The notes: a model not told the origin generated them from the letters alone. Positions 25,001 to 33,897 are shown, numbered from the stretch's first letter. The stretch: DNA of 64,000 nucleotides from a bacterium (GCA_037147175.1 JBAWVS010000001.1:62001-126000); one strand, 5' to 3'. Made by a program: numbers and translations.

Positions 25001-25252
25001 ACTGCTGCTGGAAGTAATATATTTCATTCCTTCTACGCCGTTAATTTCCTGTTCTAAAGGCGTAGTTACAGAAGATTCAACAGTTTGTGAATTAGCTCCG
25101 ATATAATTTGTTGTTACTGTGATTTGAGGGGGAGCGATTTGTGGATATTGGGCAACAGGAAGCATCGGAATACAAATAGCACCTATTAACAGAATTATTG
25201 CAGAACAAACTCCTGCAAATCGTGGTCTTTTAACAAAAAAATCTATAAACAT
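22091..25252 (-). CDS. RND efflux pump inner-membrane transporter (HAE1, AcrB-like)
   Basis: A 1053-residue pump subunit with 12 transmembrane helices and two large periplasmic loops. The start MFIDFFVKRPRFAGVCSAII is typical. The proton-relay motif TLATGLVVDDAIVVIENIERF (two Asp) and the matching GLASKNAILIVEFANQL (Lys) in TM10 are present, so the pump should be active. PVAQYPQIAPPQITVTTNY is also standard. The first periplasmic region marks the multidrug (HAE1) group rather than metal pumps. It starts 3 bp after the adaptor gene, in the order adaptor then pump. It is convergent with the U32 gene (18-bp gap). Confidence 0.95.
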   Translation of the reverse strand: MFIDFFVKRPRFAGVCSAIILLIGAICIPMLPVAQYPQIAPPQITVTTNYIGANSQTVESSVTTPLEQEINGVEGMKYITSSSSNDGTSVINIVFDLNRNLDAALMEVQNRVKMAEARLPAEVKSTGISIQKNSTAMLLIYGLYSDGGKYDNSFISNYADRFIKDRLKQVKGVGSVNIFGERKYAMRLWLDPGKLAARLLIAGDVIKALQEQNIQVAAGQIGQPPVNSNQSIQMSVKTSGRLQTVKEFNDLIIKTGSNGSFVRLSDVGYAELGAENYSSTAKFMGQEFIALGVFQLPNANALEVSNNVKKEMQKISESFPAGLKYKQIVDETEVVNESIKEVLFTLLGAILLVIAVIYIFLQNWRTTIIPAITIPISLIGTFAFLKLFGFSINTLTLFGITLATGLVVDDAIVVIENIERFIKEKGMPPAIAAVEATKEVFSAVIATSLVLIAVFVPIAFFPGVTGQLYKQFALTIAFSIAISTFNALTLTPALAALLISHQHKESLFFDKVNIFIQNTRNFYNKLLNFVIQHIKPTLTIFCLLIGATYLLFKIVPSAFVPNEDQGFIVSIIQTPEGSSLSQTEKVLDQAEYIYRQTPEIAYAVSIGGFSFMGNGPNKGIQFISLKPLRERSGNEHSVNAVVNRLRGQLMGIPNAIIMPFEPPAIQGVGNIGGFQFEIKDEDGHTLNELSSATQSVIATGSKSPVLLGLFSSFSANNPQVMVKVDKFKAKQLNISLQDIYTTMQVFLGSMYVNDFDYLNKVYRVYIQADQQFRNNPDNIGQFYVRSQNGSMIQLSNLISTSQTYTAQTISHYNLFRSSEINGSPFFGRSSGEAIKEMESIAKKVLPQGMSFEWSGTALEEMESGSKATFIFALSFIFIFLILVAQYESFMNPVIILMAVPVAIFGALLAQFTRGFQNDVFCQIGMVMLIGLASKNAILIVEFANQLHEKGLSIKNAVMQAAAIRFRPILMTSLSFMLGILPLVLSTGAGSASRQSMGTAIFGGMLVSTVLNLLFIPVFYILVLSLRENFRKNKTIAPTGETLDSSNDNENKYQ

Positions 25253-25255
25253 TGA

Positions 25256-26434
25256 TTAATTACCTTTTTCAATAATTGCGACAGGAGCGCCATCCATTAA
25301 TTTCTGTATTCCCTGTGTTACAATTTGCTCACCTTGAGTCAAACCGCCGAGAATAACGTATTTGTCACCTTGAATATTACCAAGTTTAACCGGTTTTTGT
25401 TTTACAAAAGGCTTTTTGTCTTTTAAATTAACGACATATACAAAGTCCTGACCGCCAAAATTAACTATTGAACCTGTCGGAACTAAAATTCCTTTGATAT
25501 CACTGTAAACAACCCGTGCTTTAACTGATTGATCGGCTTTTAAAATCCCGTCAGCATTAGAAATAATTGCTTTAACTAAAATTGTTTGAGTGTCTTTATC
25601 TATAACAGGGGATACAAAAGAGATTTTTGAACGTTTGATTACATTATTGTCGTTATCTAAAATCTCAACAGACAAGCCATTTTTAACATCAAACACCTTG
25701 TCTGAAGGCAATCCGACATTGGTTTCCAGCGTATCATTTTGTGTAATGCTTAATAAAGGCGTGGTTGGATTTACATAACTTCCTGTTTTTACCGGAATAT
25801 CGCCAACAATTCCATAATAAGGAGCTGTAATTTTGTAATATTGAAGCTGTAGTTGCTGTTCTTTAATGGCAAAATCGGCTTTTTCAATTTCTGCTTTTTG
25901 CGCTTCAATTTGTGCAGCATTAGCCTCAAGATCAAATCTGGCTTTGTTATAGCTGTCAGTATATTTTTCTAAATCCTGCTTACTGACGGTATTCTTTGAA
26001 TATAAAGCTTTATATCTTTCATACATTTGTTTGTTATATTCAAAATTTGATTCTGAAATTTTTCTTTGAGCCTGATAATTATAAAGAGCTGCCTTTGCCG
26101 CAGAAACATTTGCCTGACTTGAATTTAAAACTGATTCCTGTTTGCGTTTGTCAATAAGCATTAATAATTGACCCGCTTTGACATGTTCACCTGCTTTAAC
26201 GTAAATATTCGCAATTTGACCCGAAATTTGGGGTTGAAGAACAACCGAATAGCGAGAAATAAGATTTGCCTGATAGATCTCGGAATTTATAACTTTTGAT
26301 GCTTTTATAACAGTTGTTTCTACCGGCATGGGAGGCATTGCCCCCATAAACGGAGGTTTGTTGCATCCTGTCAAACCGATTAATGAAACAATCATTAATG
26401 AAATTAAAGTTAATTTATTTTTAGCGCTATTCAT
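25256..26434 (-). CDS. RND efflux periplasmic adaptor (AcrA-like lipoprotein)
   Basis: A 392-residue adaptor. The N-terminal signal ends in a lipobox (LIGLTGC), so it should be a lipoprotein anchored to the inner membrane. Then a barrel-sandwich/lipoyl hybrid pair (QPQISGQIANIYVKAGEHVKAGQLL and ITAPYYGIVGDIPVKTGSYVNP), a long alpha-helical hairpin (about 105-205), and C-terminal beta barrel. It links the AcrB-like pump to a TolC channel. The gene lies 41 bp downstream of the ABC permease gene and 3 bp upstream of the pump gene; the only TolC in the window is at the start of the same run of genes. Confidence 0.93.
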   Translation of the reverse strand: MNSAKNKLTLISLMIVSLIGLTGCNKPPFMGAMPPMPVETTVIKASKVINSEIYQANLISRYSVVLQPQISGQIANIYVKAGEHVKAGQLLMLIDKRKQESVLNSSQANVSAAKAALYNYQAQRKISESNFEYNKQMYERYKALYSKNTVSKQDLEKYTDSYNKARFDLEANAAQIEAQKAEIEKADFAIKEQQLQLQYYKITAPYYGIVGDIPVKTGSYVNPTTPLLSITQNDTLETNVGLPSDKVFDVKNGLSVEILDNDNNVIKRSKISFVSPVIDKDTQTILVKAIISNADGILKADQSVKARVVYSDIKGILVPTGSIVNFGGQDFVYVVNLKDKKPFVKQKPVKLGNIQGDKYVILGGLTQGEQIVTQGIQKLMDGAPVAIIEKGN

Positions 26435-26475
26435 ATTTATTTAACTCCTGTGTTTTAAGAAACAAGTATAATACG

Positions 26476-27705
26476 TTATTCATACCTGAGGGCATCTATC
26501 GGGCTGAGCAAAGAGGCTTTGTATGCAGGATAAAACCCGAAGAAAATACCCACTACCCCTGAAAATCCAAATGAAAGAATTATTGATAAAGGCGAAACCA
26601 TTGTAGGCCAACCGGCAGCAGATGAAATTAAGTTCGCTCCGAGTATGCCGATTAAAATTCCGACAATGCCACCTGATAATGACAGCATGAGGGCTTCTAT
26701 AAGAAATTGAAGGCGAATATCCCATGTTTTTGCGCCTATTGCCATTCTTATTCCTATTTCTTTCGTTCTTTCAGTGACAGAAACAAGCATTATGTTCATA
26801 ATTCCTATACCTCCGACAAGCAAAGAAATAGACGCAATTGCTCCAAGCAATAAAGCCATTACATTTGATGCCTGTTGAGCCATTTGCATCATCTGAGTGA
26901 GGTTTCTTATGCTAAAATCATCTTCCTGTTTCAGCCCAATATGATGTTTTTCTTTTAATAAAGCCGTTATTTCTTCTTCCGAAGTGCTTAAGGCTTCTGC
27001 ATTATTTGCTTTTACCATAATAATCCTGACCATTCCTGGAAATTCAGAGCCAAAAAGTTTTTTCTGCCCGGTTGTCAGAGGAATATAAATCCCGTCATCC
27101 TGATCTTGACCGACCATAGATTGTCCTTTTCTTTCAAGAGTCCCTATAACTTTGAACGGAATCCCTTTTATCCTGATGATTTTTCCAAGAGGATCAAGGT
27201 CGCCAAAAAGGTTTATAACAACAGTTTGCCCTAAGATACAAACTTTTGTGGCATTTTTTACGTCTTCATTAGTGAATATATTGCCTGAAGAAAGTCCCCA
27301 ATCTCTAATATCAAGTAAATTAGGGGTTGAGCCTATAATTTGTGTAGACCAGTTCTGGTTTCCGAATACAATTTGACCTGTGCCCGAAACAATCGGAGCA
27401 ACATTAGCAACAGAAGAACATTCTTTTTTTATAGCCTCGGCGTCTTTTACTGTTAAAGTCGGTTTGCTGCCCATGCTCATTCTCGTTCCTCCGGAAGTTG
27501 TTGCTCCAGGCATTACGATAAGAAGATTACTTCCCATTGTTGAAATCTGGTCTGAGACTTGCTTGCTTGCTCCAGAGCCTACTGCAAGCATTATTATAAC
27601 GGCGCTAACCCCTATAATTATCCCGAGACTGGTCAGGATTGAGCGCATTTTATTGACTTTTAGGGCTCTATATGCAATTTTTATCGTGGAAGAAAGGTCA
27701 ATCAT
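26476..27705 (-). CDS. MacB-type ABC transporter permease
   Basis: A 409-residue permease with an N-terminal membrane segment (MRSILTSLGIIIGVSAVIIMLAVG), a periplasmic MacB_PCD domain (about 45-265), and a C-terminal FtsX domain with three helices containing GIMNIMLVSVTERTKEIGIRMAIGA (coupling helix), as in MacB and YknZ. In contrast to E. coli MacB the ATPase is a separate gene just upstream (25 bp). MacB systems are mechanotransmitters that drive export of peptides, antibiotics or lipids through MacA and TolC. The gene lies 41 bp before the AcrA-like gene. Confidence 0.92.
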   Translation of the reverse strand: MIDLSSTIKIAYRALKVNKMRSILTSLGIIIGVSAVIIMLAVGSGASKQVSDQISTMGSNLLIVMPGATTSGGTRMSMGSKPTLTVKDAEAIKKECSSVANVAPIVSGTGQIVFGNQNWSTQIIGSTPNLLDIRDWGLSSGNIFTNEDVKNATKVCILGQTVVINLFGDLDPLGKIIRIKGIPFKVIGTLERKGQSMVGQDQDDGIYIPLTTGQKKLFGSEFPGMVRIIMVKANNAEALSTSEEEITALLKEKHHIGLKQEDDFSIRNLTQMMQMAQQASNVMALLLGAIASISLLVGGIGIMNIMLVSVTERTKEIGIRMAIGAKTWDIRLQFLIEALMLSLSGGIVGILIGILGANLISSAAGWPTMVSPLSIILSFGFSGVVGIFFGFYPAYKASLLSPIDALRYE

Positions 27706-27730
27706 AATTATTTGCTTTTTCTCTCTTTTA

Positions 27731-28426
27731 TTACCGGTATTTGGTTTTAATTTCGTCGCTTACAACGTATCCGTCTTTAAATCTTATAATTCTTTTCGAA
27801 TATTCGGCAATTTCTGGCTCATGAGTTACCAGAATTATGGTTTTTTTTGATTCCTTATTAAGTTTAACAAACAGTTCCATTATTTCACAGCTTGTTTTTG
27901 TGTCCAAGTTTCCTGTGGGTTCATCTGCCATAATTATAGGCGCATCATTAACTATAGCCCTTGCTATTGCCACTCTTTGTTGCTGCCCGCCGGAAAGCTG
28001 ATTAGGTGTATGATGAATCCGTCCTTCAAGACCTACTGTTTTAAGGGCTTCTGTTGTTTTAATTTTTCTTTCAAATAAAGATTTGCCGCTGTATATCATA
28101 GGCAGTTCAACATTTTCCATTGCAGAAGTCCTCGGCACAAGGTTAAAACCCTGAAAAACAAACCCTATCTTTTCGTTTCTGATGCTTGCAAGTTCATCTC
28201 TCTTTAAATTGCTTATATTTATGCCGTCAAGCAGGTATTTTCCTTCTGTAGGTTTGTCAAGGCAGCCGATAATATTCATAAAAGTTGACTTGCCTGAGCC
28301 GGATTGTCCCATTATTGAAACAAAATCGCCTGCTTCAATAGATAATGAAACATCTTGAAGCGCATTAACCTCAACATCGCCCATTATATAGGTTTTTCTA
28401 AGCTGACTTGTACTTATAAGTGACAT
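27731..28426 (-). CDS. ABC transporter ATPase of MacB/LolD type
   Basis: A 231-residue ATPase. It has Walker A GQSGSGKST, a Q-loop in FVFQGFNLVPRTSAMENV, signature LSGGQQQRVAIARA, Walker B PIIMADEPTGNLD and switch His LVTHEPEIAEYS. These are the full features of the MacB/LolD/YknY group. It pairs with the separate permease encoded 25 bp downstream. The MacA-like gene stops 1 bp before this start, so the operon is tight. Confidence 0.95.
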   Translation of the reverse strand: MSLISTSQLRKTYIMGDVEVNALQDVSLSIEAGDFVSIMGQSGSGKSTFMNIIGCLDKPTEGKYLLDGINISNLKRDELASIRNEKIGFVFQGFNLVPRTSAMENVELPMIYSGKSLFERKIKTTEALKTVGLEGRIHHTPNQLSGGQQQRVAIARAIVNDAPIIMADEPTGNLDTKTSCEIMELFVKLNKESKKTIILVTHEPEIAEYSKRIIRFKDGYVVSDEIKTKYR

Positions 28427-28427
28427 A

Positions 28428-29591
28428 CTACCGCATTCCCATTCCCATTCCCTGAGGTCTGCTTTTTTGCCCTTTTGCTTTATCTATTTCGTGTATAATC
28501 ACTTCTTGACCTTCATGGAGCTTTCCTGAAACTATTTCAATGTTTTCTCCGTCGCTGATGCCTGTTTTTATTTTAATTCTTTCAGGTTCTTTATTTTTTA
28601 ATATCCAGATTCCTTGATCTTTATATTTAGGGGCATCCTCGTCAGTATTTGGAGTAAATCTCAAGCCTGCATTAGGAATCATCAATATATTTTTCTTTTT
28701 AGAACTAATTATAGACACATTTGCGGTCATACCCGGTTTAAGTTTCAGGTCTTTGTTATCTACATTTACGACAACATCGTAGGTAACAACGTTTTGGACA
28801 GTTGTCGGAGTGATTCTTATTTGCTTTACCTTTCCTTTAAAAGTCATATCGGGATACCCGTCGAGAGTATATTCAACATCCTGATTGAGTTGAACTTTGC
28901 CTATATCCGCTTCTGCCACGTTTGTGTCAATCTGCATTTTTGTTAAATCTTGTGCTACAAGGAATAATGTCGGAGTTTGAAAGCTTGCTGCCACAGTTTG
29001 ACCGACATCTACGTTTCTTGTAATAACTATACCGTTAACAGGTGAGATGATTCTTGTATATCTTAAATTTGTCTGATTGTTTCTTAATGCCGCGGAAGCC
29101 TGTGCGATTTGCGCCTGTGCTGAAGCTATCTGAGCTTTGTCGGAATTATAAGTTGTTTCCGCCAGATCAACCTCGCTTTTGGAGATAAAATTTCTTTCAT
29201 ACAGCGATTTATTGCGATTATAAGTTTTTTCATCGTTTATTAAAATACTTTTTATCTTTTGAAGATTTGCCTGAGCATTGTATACATTTGCGCTTCCTTG
29301 AGCCACCTGGGCTTCAAAGATAGACGGATCAATCTGAGCCAGCAGCTGACCCTTTTTTACGGGAGAATTAAAGTCTACATACAAGTCTTTAATGGTTCCT
29401 GAAACCTGGGTTCCAACGCTGATGCTGGTTACGGGATTTACTGTTCCTGATGCGGTAATTGATTCAATTATATCTCCTTTAGCAACAGGTTCTGTTTTGT
29501 ATTTTACAGGGCTTTTTGTTCCTTTAATTATAAAAATCGACAGAGAAACAATTGATATTAAAACGATTATGCTGATAATTATTTTTTTCAT
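28428..29591 (-). CDS. MacA-like periplasmic adaptor
   Basis: A 387-residue adaptor with an N-terminal membrane anchor (KKIIISIIVLISIVSLSIFII), barrel-sandwich segments (VSGTIKDLYVDFNSPVKKGQLL and IISPVNGIVITRNVDVGQTV), an alpha hairpin of about 100 residues rich in Ala and Gln, and a beta barrel. The C-terminal tail is rich in Gly/Met (PQGMGMGMR). It connects the MacB-type permease to TolC. Its ATG overlaps the TolC stop by 4 bp (ATGA), a sign of translational coupling. Confidence 0.93.
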   Translation of the reverse strand: MKKIIISIIVLISIVSLSIFIIKGTKSPVKYKTEPVAKGDIIESITASGTVNPVTSISVGTQVSGTIKDLYVDFNSPVKKGQLLAQIDPSIFEAQVAQGSANVYNAQANLQKIKSILINDEKTYNRNKSLYERNFISKSEVDLAETTYNSDKAQIASAQAQIAQASAALRNNQTNLRYTRIISPVNGIVITRNVDVGQTVAASFQTPTLFLVAQDLTKMQIDTNVAEADIGKVQLNQDVEYTLDGYPDMTFKGKVKQIRITPTTVQNVVTYDVVVNVDNKDLKLKPGMTANVSIISSKKKNILMIPNAGLRFTPNTDEDAPKYKDQGIWILKNKEPERIKIKTGISDGENIEIVSGKLHEGQEVIIHEIDKAKGQKSRPQGMGMGMR

Positions 29592-31102
29592 TTTACCCCC
29601 ATTGCATTTTCAAGGTTTATGTATGCTGTATTATAATCATAAAAAGCTTCTACATAAGATAATTGAGCATTATTGTAACTTATTTCCGCATCATTAACTT
29701 CTATAGAACTTCCAACACCCACTTTATACCTTCCGTTAGCCAAATCAAAGTTTTCCTTTGCCTGTTTAACTGTTAATTCTGTAATAGGTATTCTTTTTTC
29801 CGCTTCCGTAAGACTTATATATGCCTGTTTAACCTGTAAATATATATTCTGTTTAAGTATTTCAATGTTTAATTTTGCAATATCCAGATTTGTTCTGGCT
29901 TCAGCTACTTGATTTTTTGTTAAAAGCCCGTTAAAAACAGGAATATCAACATTTGCGCCGAAAGACCAGCCGTTATCAAGAGGAAATTTCTGACCGCCGA
30001 TGCCATAATTTGCATAACCTGTTAAAGCAGGGTAATAGTCTTTCTGAGCAAGTTTTATTGATTCGTTTGCTATGGTTTCTTTTGTTATTAAAGATTTTAA
30101 ATCATAGCGATTCTCAAAAGACTTTTTAAGAGCTTCTTCGAGAGTTATATCGAATTTTTTAAAAGAAAGATCGCTGATAATACTGTGTTTTTCAACTGCT
30201 GATTTTAAAACAGTACCTTTAGCTGCTGATTCTATGTTGTTTTTGGCTTTATATGCTATTTTTATATCTTTATTTGTTATGTTTTGGGGTCTATTAAAAG
30301 TAATAGTGTCTGCAACATCATATTCCGGAGCATCAAATATTCCCATTGCGTTGTTTAAAGCGGCTATTGCTGTTTTGTACGAATCTGTTGCTTTGATATA
30401 ATTTAATTTTGCATTGCTAAGATTGACTTCTGCTGTTGTTACGTCAATTTTTGACCTGATTCCTATTTCAAAAAAAGCATTTGCCTGTTTTAAATGTTTT
30501 TCGTACTGATTAATAGACTGTTCAAAGATATCCCTGTTTATTTTTGATAAAAGTGCGGAATAATAAGCCTGTTTGACATTATATGCTATTTGGACTGTTT
30601 TATCTTCAACATCAGAGGTAGCCGCATTTAAATTCAATTTTTGAATGTTAGTTTTTGTAGGTGTTTTCCCAAAATCATAAATAAGTTGATTTACGCTTAT
30701 GTTACCGGAATACTGGTTGCTGTTTTTGTCAATTGGTGAACTTGTAATGGCATTTTGTCTGCCATAACCTGATGATACATTTAATTGAGGGAAATAATTT
30801 GATTTTGCTTGACCTATTTTACTTTGATAAATTTTTGTTGTGCTCTTGGCAAGATCGATATTAGGATTATTTTGGAAAGCTATATCAAGACAGCGTTCTA
30901 AAGTAAGGACTTCATTTTTTTTTATGGTGAGATTTGTTGTTTCTTTAGCAGGGGAGATAGCCTGATTTTCGTGTGCTTTCCCTGATGCTGATTTGGAAAG
31001 CTGTAAATTGTTTTCTGCCAATGCTTGAAAATTCAGGACAAAAATCGATGAAATGCTTAAAAATGTTATTATGACTTTATTCACGAAAAATTTATATCTC
31101 AT
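29588..31102 (-). CDS. TolC-family outer-membrane efflux protein
   Basis: A 504-residue protein with an N-terminal signal sequence (ITFLSISSIFVLNFQALA). Two OEP repeats follow: LTLERCLDIAFQNNPNIDLAKS and LEEALKKSFENRYDLKSLI, each with the long periplasmic helices. VNQLIYDFGKT and VPVFNGLLTKNQVAEA are typical strand regions. The insert after the first domain (about 245-310) is longer than usual. It forms the exit duct for both pumps of the operon. The promoter region upstream (31103-31405) holds a 12-bp palindrome at 31204-31240. Confidence 0.93.
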   Translation of the reverse strand: MRYKFFVNKVIITFLSISSIFVLNFQALAENNLQLSKSASGKAHENQAISPAKETTNLTIKKNEVLTLERCLDIAFQNNPNIDLAKSTTKIYQSKIGQAKSNYFPQLNVSSGYGRQNAITSSPIDKNSNQYSGNISVNQLIYDFGKTPTKTNIQKLNLNAATSDVEDKTVQIAYNVKQAYYSALLSKINRDIFEQSINQYEKHLKQANAFFEIGIRSKIDVTTAEVNLSNAKLNYIKATDSYKTAIAALNNAMGIFDAPEYDVADTITFNRPQNITNKDIKIAYKAKNNIESAAKGTVLKSAVEKHSIISDLSFKKFDITLEEALKKSFENRYDLKSLITKETIANESIKLAQKDYYPALTGYANYGIGGQKFPLDNGWSFGANVDIPVFNGLLTKNQVAEARTNLDIAKLNIEILKQNIYLQVKQAYISLTEAEKRIPITELTVKQAKENFDLANGRYKVGVGSSIEVNDAEISYNNAQLSYVEAFYDYNTAYINLENAMGVK

Positions 31103-31203
31103 TTTAATTAGCCAATAAATTAATTTTAGTACAAATCCATAATAATAACGAAATCAAAATTTTTAAAGTTCATTTATTTACGAAAATATTGCTCATAAAG
31201 AAT

Positions 31204-31240
31204 CAATGTTATTATAATAACAATTACCATAATAACATTG
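31204..31240. promoter_or_regulatory. 12-bp inverted repeat upstream of the efflux operon
   Basis: CAATGTTATTAT and ATAATAACATTG are separated by 13 bp, a perfect AT-rich palindrome about 100 bp before the TolC start. It may be an operator or just a hairpin. The rest of the 302-bp gap shows nothing else except the terminator at 31348-31382. Confidence 0.4.
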
Positions 31241-31347
31241 TTTTTATGGACTTACAAGAAAAAATTTCAAAACTATAAGACTTGTAATTATTTCAAGAGA
31301 AGAAACCGCTGAGTTGCTTTCAGTGTTTAGGAAATGGATGAAATTAA

Positions 31348-31382
31348 ATATGCCTCTATTATCCTGTCTAATAGAGGCATAT
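31348..31382 (-). terminator. hairpin terminator of the glycosidase gene
   Basis: A perfect 14-bp stem ATATGCCTCTATTA / TAATAGAGGCATAT with a 7-nt loop, 24 bp after the stop of the gene at 31406-33550. The T tract on the minus strand is short (TTTAATTT). Confidence 0.75.
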
Positions 31383-31405
31383 CTTTGAATTAAACTTAAT
31401 TAAAT

Positions 31406-33550
31406 TTAATTTATAATAACAGGAACGATTGTTGAACCGGTTGATTCACCTGCCGAGTTAAAAGATGTTACTTTGTAATAATAAGAGCCTGCAATAGTTT
31501 GAGGATGAATTACCATTACTGTGTTTTTGTCGGTTACTCCGGCATTAGTGAAAGGTCCGCTTTCCGAAGTGGCAAAATAGATTTTAAAGCCCTGTTCATT
31601 AATCGAATTATCTGCCCATGACAGAATAACAGCAGGTTTGTTATTTGTATCTTTCAATCCGACTGCTTTTAATTTAGAAGGATTTGGGGAAATATATTCT
31701 TTAACTGTTGTACTTGCTACGTTTGAGCTTTGAGTGGTACCATCGGCAAATTTAGCAACAACTTTATAATAATATGTTCCATATGGTGGATTTGCTCCTA
31801 TGGTGTACGTGTTGTTAGCGCTGCCTGTTCCTGCAAAAGTAGCTGTACTGCCGACCAGTTTGAAGTTATTGGTGTCAGTAACAGATTGATATATATCATA
31901 CCCTGTTTCATTAGTGGCACTGTCTCTCCAGTTAAGTATTGCCATATACGTACTTGTTGAAGTTATTATCCCTATTTTTGCAGTTAAACTTGATGGTGGT
32001 GCTGTTGTTGCAGGTGTAGTTGTAATATTAGTGTTCACCACATTTGAGGGTTGCGATTTCCCCGCAGTGTTTACCGCTAAAATTTGATAATAGTAAGCTC
32101 CCTGCGTTGGTGTTGCCCCGAGATTTATTCCGGCACCGGTACTATTTTGCGCAGGAGTCGCAATAGTCTGGAAGTTGGTAGTAGAATTTATTGATTGTTG
32201 TACCTCAAAACTGGTTTCATTGCTGGAATTATCAGACCAGCTGAGATTTACAACATAATTTCCTGTTGTGGCTCCTTTTGTTACACTGGTTACCAGAATA
32301 TTAGAAGGAGAGGCAGGAATAGTTACTACCGGAGGAGTTGAAGGTGCGTTTTTTACATAAATTGGAGTGCCTGTCAAATTAACTGACTGTCCGTAAACAG
32401 TAATTGCATGAGCCGTCCCTGTAGTCCATGCTACAGTAGTTTTTGCTCCTGAAGTGTTTGTGTATTCAAAAATGTAATCAGAAGCAGCAGAAGAGAGTCT
32501 TCCTGAATAAGTCATACCTGATAATGTCTGATTAAAAGTTTGAACAGCGGTGTATGCTAATTTTAAACTGTTATCAGCTTTGACTAAGCCAAAATTGTGT
32601 TCAGCATTGGTTGAATCTGTTCCATCATTCTTAAAATCATAAATCATTGAGACAGGAATGCTTTTATAATCGTGATATGCAAGTTGACGAACCAAATATT
32701 GCGCCTCTGTAGTTTCATTTTGTATATTTGACCATGTTGTGCTAAAACCGAATTCTCCGCCGATTATAGGTAAATTTGGATTGCTTGGATTATATGTTTT
32801 TATTTGATTTCTTATTGTGTCGTATAAATAATCAAGACCTCCGTTGTCAGGAGCAGCATTTTGGTAAGGATGAACGCTTATTGCATCTACAAGCCCATAC
32901 AAGCCTTGTTTTCCGCACCCATCAAGGAAAGAAAATGTATTTGCAGTAAAAGCTACTGCGGGAGCTATAACTATTGCATTGGGATCAGCAGCTTTAATTG
33001 CAGGAACTGCTGATTTTAGCAGTGTCATATACTGATCGACGCTATTGGAAGGATTCCAAAATGTATCAAGGTTGGGTTCATTCCATATTTCCCAGATTAT
33101 ACCTTTTCCTTTATAACGGGCGGCAGCAGCAGCGGCAAAATTGGTGAAACCTTGAACTTGAGCAGGAGTACATATACCGACAAGTTCGCTTTGTGCCAGA
33201 TAGTTAGGATTGTTGTAATCAAGAATAAAATAAGGTCTTATTCCTCTTGATGTTAAATCATTTACCAGCTGGTCAGCGGCTGCCCAGTTATATTGACCTT
33301 TTACATTTTCGACTTGACCCCATTTAAAATCTGTACGCGCTATAGTAAAGCCGGCAGCTTTTACCATATCCAGGTCTTGTGCAGCGCCGGAATGAATACA
33401 AACCCCTATCCCTTTTGGTATCGGTACGGTTGCAAAACTTGCATTTGTACAAAAACCAAAACAAAGAAAAGCTGCGAAAAGAAATAATAGTAACTTTGAT
33501 CTCAAAATAATCCTCCTTATTTTAAATTTTAACTTGTCTGTTTTTTTCAA
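31406..33550 (-). CDS. secreted clan-A glycoside hydrolase (PslG/GH39-like) with three fibronectin type III-like domains
   Basis: A 714-residue protein. A signal sequence with a long basic start (about 1-41) ends in CTNASFA. The catalytic barrel runs about 45-345, with acid/base Glu158 in IWEIWNEPN and nucleophile Glu266 in IIGGEFGF, 108 residues apart as in clan A. The aromatic and His loops (ISVHPYQNAAPDNGG) also fit. Three fibronectin III-like modules follow (about 410-505, 515-615, 625-712), each with a NLSWSDNSSNETSFEV or NWRDSATNETGYDI type core. It resembles PslG, a glycosidase of an exopolysaccharide locus, and here also borders an exopolysaccharide locus. It may trim or release the polymer. 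It is transcribed alone, with its own terminator. Confidence 0.8.
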   Translation of the reverse strand: MKKTDKLKFKIRRIILRSKLLLFLFAAFLCFGFCTNASFATVPIPKGIGVCIHSGAAQDLDMVKAAGFTIARTDFKWGQVENVKGQYNWAAADQLVNDLTSRGIRPYFILDYNNPNYLAQSELVGICTPAQVQGFTNFAAAAAARYKGKGIIWEIWNEPNLDTFWNPSNSVDQYMTLLKSAVPAIKAADPNAIVIAPAVAFTANTFSFLDGCGKQGLYGLVDAISVHPYQNAAPDNGGLDYLYDTIRNQIKTYNPSNPNLPIIGGEFGFSTTWSNIQNETTEAQYLVRQLAYHDYKSIPVSMIYDFKNDGTDSTNAEHNFGLVKADNSLKLAYTAVQTFNQTLSGMTYSGRLSSAASDYIFEYTNTSGAKTTVAWTTGTAHAITVYGQSVNLTGTPIYVKNAPSTPPVVTIPASPSNILVTSVTKGATTGNYVVNLSWSDNSSNETSFEVQQSINSTTNFQTIATPAQNSTGAGINLGATPTQGAYYYQILAVNTAGKSQPSNVVNTNITTTPATTAPPSSLTAKIGIITSTSTYMAILNWRDSATNETGYDIYQSVTDTNNFKLVGSTATFAGTGSANNTYTIGANPPYGTYYYKVVAKFADGTTQSSNVASTTVKEYISPNPSKLKAVGLKDTNNKPAVILSWADNSINEQGFKIYFATSESGPFTNAGVTDKNTVMVIHPQTIAGSYYYKVTSFNSAGESTGSTIVPVIIN

Positions 33551-33570
33551 GTAACCTCCACCTCTATATA

Positions 33571-33751
33571 GTTTGAGTTGCTAAATAAATTAATCGTTCT
33601 GTCATTGCGAGGAAGCTCGAAGAGCTGACGCGGCAATCTATTTAGGTTTTAAACAAATATTATAATTCGATAGATTCGCACGTTCCTTTTAGTCGCTCAG
33701 AATGGCAATGTCAATGTTCATGCTGATTTTCGCTAAACAGCAATTTGAGTT
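33571..33751. mobile_element. MITE-like element, long copy
   Basis: It is bounded by TTTGAGTTGCTAA (about 33571-33583) and AGCAATTTGAGTT (33739-33751), an inverted pair similar to the ends of the copies at 44.6 and 45.5 kb. Inside are GTCATTGCGAGGAAGC and GGCAATCTA, then ATAGATTCGCACG and GGCAATGTCAATG. It is more diverged than the other copies. Confidence 0.55.
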
Positions 33752-33897
33752 ATATAATTTTTTGCTAATTACAAACACCCGACAAAGTTTACTAATTAAA
33801 ATTCTGGCATATTAATAAATATAAAAAAATTCCAAACCGTATATATGTTTATAAAAACAAATAAACTTTTTGTTACGTAAGCGTTTGAGGCTGTAAA

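Noticed and set aside
27380-27850. Plus-strand 156-codon frame across the MacB-type permease and ATPase genes
   Set aside because: Antisense to well-supported ABC transporter genes; hydrophobic only as a mirror of them.
31262-31345. Possible gene remnant (a frame reading ISREETAELLSVFRKW)
   Set aside because: Too short, no start or ribosome-binding site, and it runs into the terminator hairpin; chance cannot be excluded.
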